Positions 63,054 to 64,000 of a stretch of 64,000 nt of DNA are shown one piece after another. The stretch is from Paenibacillus borealis (GTDB lineage: Bacteria > Bacillota > Bacilli > Paenibacillales > Paenibacillaceae), in contig NZ_CP009285.1 of the NCBI RefSeq assembly GCF_000758665.1, positions 6,572,001 to 6,636,000 of the forward strand, read 5' to 3'. The notes beneath the pieces are model-generated. The model did not search any database, was not told the DNA's origin, and worked only from the letters and a program-made list of their open reading frames with translations. The position numbers and the translations under genes are program-made. Positions within the stretch are counted from its first letter, which is position 1; every line of letters begins with the position of its first letter.

Positions 63054-63512
63054 TTATTTCTTATCAATCAGCTTGAAATCATCAAAGTGGAACTCCGGAG
63101 ACACGATGCAGGAGACCAGCACCGGCTCTTCACCCAGCGGACGGGCTGCCTGCCATACTCCCGCAGGAATGACGACCTGCGGCTGCTGGCCGGCGGCGAT
63201 GTCCAGCCCCAGAATCACTTCCGTTACGTTCTCCGGCTGCTCACCGCTGCCGCCCAGGCTAAGCACAATCGGGCTGCCGGAATGATACAGCCAGATTTCG
63301 GAGGACAGCACAGTGTGCCAATCCGAAGTCTCGTCAGCATGAAGCAGGAAATAAATCGATGAAGCTGAGGCACGCGGCCCCGAATAGCTTCCGCCCAGAG
63401 TCTCCTGGGGAATCTCGAAGGATGAATTCCAAAGTCTCTTGTACCATCCGCCTTCAACGTGAGGCTGCAGCCCCAGCGTTTCTACGAGCGGTGAAATCTC
63501 TTTTTGCGTCAC
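63054..63512 (-). CDS. DUF985 cupin-fold protein
   Basis: This 152-residue protein starts at GTG with AAGGAGA 7 bases upstream. It begins with LGLQPHVEGGWYKRLW and contains ASSIYFLLHADETSDWHTVLSSEIWLYHSG and VVIPAGVWQAARPLG, the blocks of the DUF985 cupins. Conserved His and Glu residues in these blocks line the barrel pocket. Function is uncertain; some relatives are linked to sugar epimerisation or metal-dependent chemistry. It lies downstream of a band-7 gene in the same direction but is separated by short repeats. Confidence 0.85.
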   Translation of the reverse strand: MTQKEISPLVETLGLQPHVEGGWYKRLWNSSFEIPQETLGGSYSGPRASASSIYFLLHADETSDWHTVLSSEIWLYHSGSPIVLSLGGSGEQPENVTEVILGLDIAAGQQPQVVIPAGVWQAARPLGEEPVLVSCIVSPEFHFDDFKLIDKK

Positions 63513-63528
63513 AGTATCTTCTCCTTAG

Positions 63529-63609
63529 AGTTTTGCGTAGCAAAACTGTCTTCGTAAGCATAGGCTTAGTTTTGCGTTGCATGCTTCGTAAGCATAGGCT
63601 TAGTTTTGC
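63529..63609. repeat. Short repeats between the SPFH and DUF985 genes
   Basis: A palindrome AGTTTTGC-GTA-GCAAAACT (63529-63547) is followed by two direct copies of a 26-base sequence (63550-63575 and 63584-63609) that begins CTTCGTAAGCATAGG and ends TTTTGC. Confidence 0.85.
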
Positions 63610-63655
63610 TTTTAACTTTAACGGAATGTGCCGCAATTGTAAAATAGTCCTGAGC

Positions 63656-64000
63656 TTATTTGCCGTCTTTGCTCGCCTTGAATACTTCAGCAATGGCTCC
63701 GATACTGCCAAGCGTTTCAACAGCACTGGTCGGCAGGAACACTTTGTTCGCCGGTCCCTTGGAGATTTCAGTCAATGCTTCGAAGGACTGATAAGCCAGC
63801 ACTCTTTCGTCCAGTCCTGCACTGGCGATCAGGGCAATCCGCATCTTCTCGGCTTGCGCCACCGCTTCAATCGCCTTGGCCTGGCCGAGGGCTTCCAGCT
63901 CCTGCGCCTGGCCGAGACCTTCCGCCTGACGGATACGGGCTTCCTTATCCCCTTCGGCCTTCAGGATCTTACTCTGCTTATCCCCTTCAGCGCGGAGGAT
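63656..64000 (-). CDS. SPFH/band-7 protein, C-terminal part (runs off the window)
   Basis: The last 114 residues of a band-7 (stomatin/prohibitin-like) protein are visible. The region opens with the repeated motif RAEGDKQSKILKAEGDKEAR and RQAEGLGQAQELEALGQAKA, the coiled-coil part that follows an SPFH domain. It continues with MRIALIASAGLDERVLAYQSFEALTEI and ends FKASKDGK. Such proteins form membrane microdomain scaffolds or protease-associated complexes. The N-terminal membrane anchor lies outside the window. Confidence 0.88.
   Translation of the reverse strand: MLRAEGDKQSKILKAEGDKEARIRQAEGLGQAQELEALGQAKAIEAVAQAEKMRIALIASAGLDERVLAYQSFEALTEISKGPANKVFLPTSAVETLGSIGAIAEVFKASKDGK

Overview
The window looks like a chromosomal stretch of a Paenibacillus-type, endospore-forming member of the Bacillota. 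The evidence is a GerA-type germinant receptor operon, a collagen-like exosporium-type protein, paired lonA/lonB genes next to engB, a ysoA-tig-clp block, an S-layer-homology (SLH) protein, copper-amine-oxidase-like stalk domains, a T-box leader, and strong AGGAGG ribosome sites throughout. No phage, plasmid, CRISPR array or insertion sequence with a transposase was seen.

Region 1 (1-14.7 kb, minus strand) is an exopolysaccharide/capsule locus. It is transcribed from a Wzz-type copolymerase and a tyrosine kinase through a 4,6-dehydratase, two secreted or membrane accessory proteins and a priming sugar transferase. These are followed by an AT-rich variable segment with an epimerase, glycosyltransferases, an acetyltransferase, a Wzy-like polymerase, a DUF115 protein, a Wzx flippase and the start of a CMP-sugar-type cytidylyltransferase. 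Upstream lie an SLH protein and the cognate CpsB-type phosphatase. Together they suggest a Wzx/Wzy heteropolysaccharide, possibly carrying a CMP-activated acidic sugar.

Region 2 (17.8-34.8 kb) is a proteostasis and sporulation block: engB, lonA, a DUF2798 membrane protein, lonB, the divergent ger operon (A, C, small D-like subunit, B), ispG, clpX, clpP, tig and a ysoA-like gene.

Region 3 (34.9-57.4 kb) is bracketed by two sequence-identical tRNA-Arg(UCU) genes in opposite orientation. Each is followed by tandem 142-143 bp repeats that end in a copy of the tRNA 3' end. This is the most unusual structure in the window and resembles the E. coli rtT repeats. Between the two tRNAs are a FapA-domain protein, pstSCA without pstB, a drug-type ABC exporter with its TetR regulator and operator, a SWIM/SNF2 helicase flanked by arrays of short palindromes, a thioredoxin-fold protein, the collagen-like protein with a short paralogue of its N-terminal domain, and a T-box-controlled argS.

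Region 4 (57.7-64 kb) carries a small conserved protein, asnB, a serine hydrolase, an aldo/keto reductase, a DUF985 cupin and the C-terminal end of an SPFH/band-7 protein. Intergenic space holds several dispersed repeat families, including a roughly 170-bp element present once at 42.4 kb and again, inverted, at 61.8 kb.
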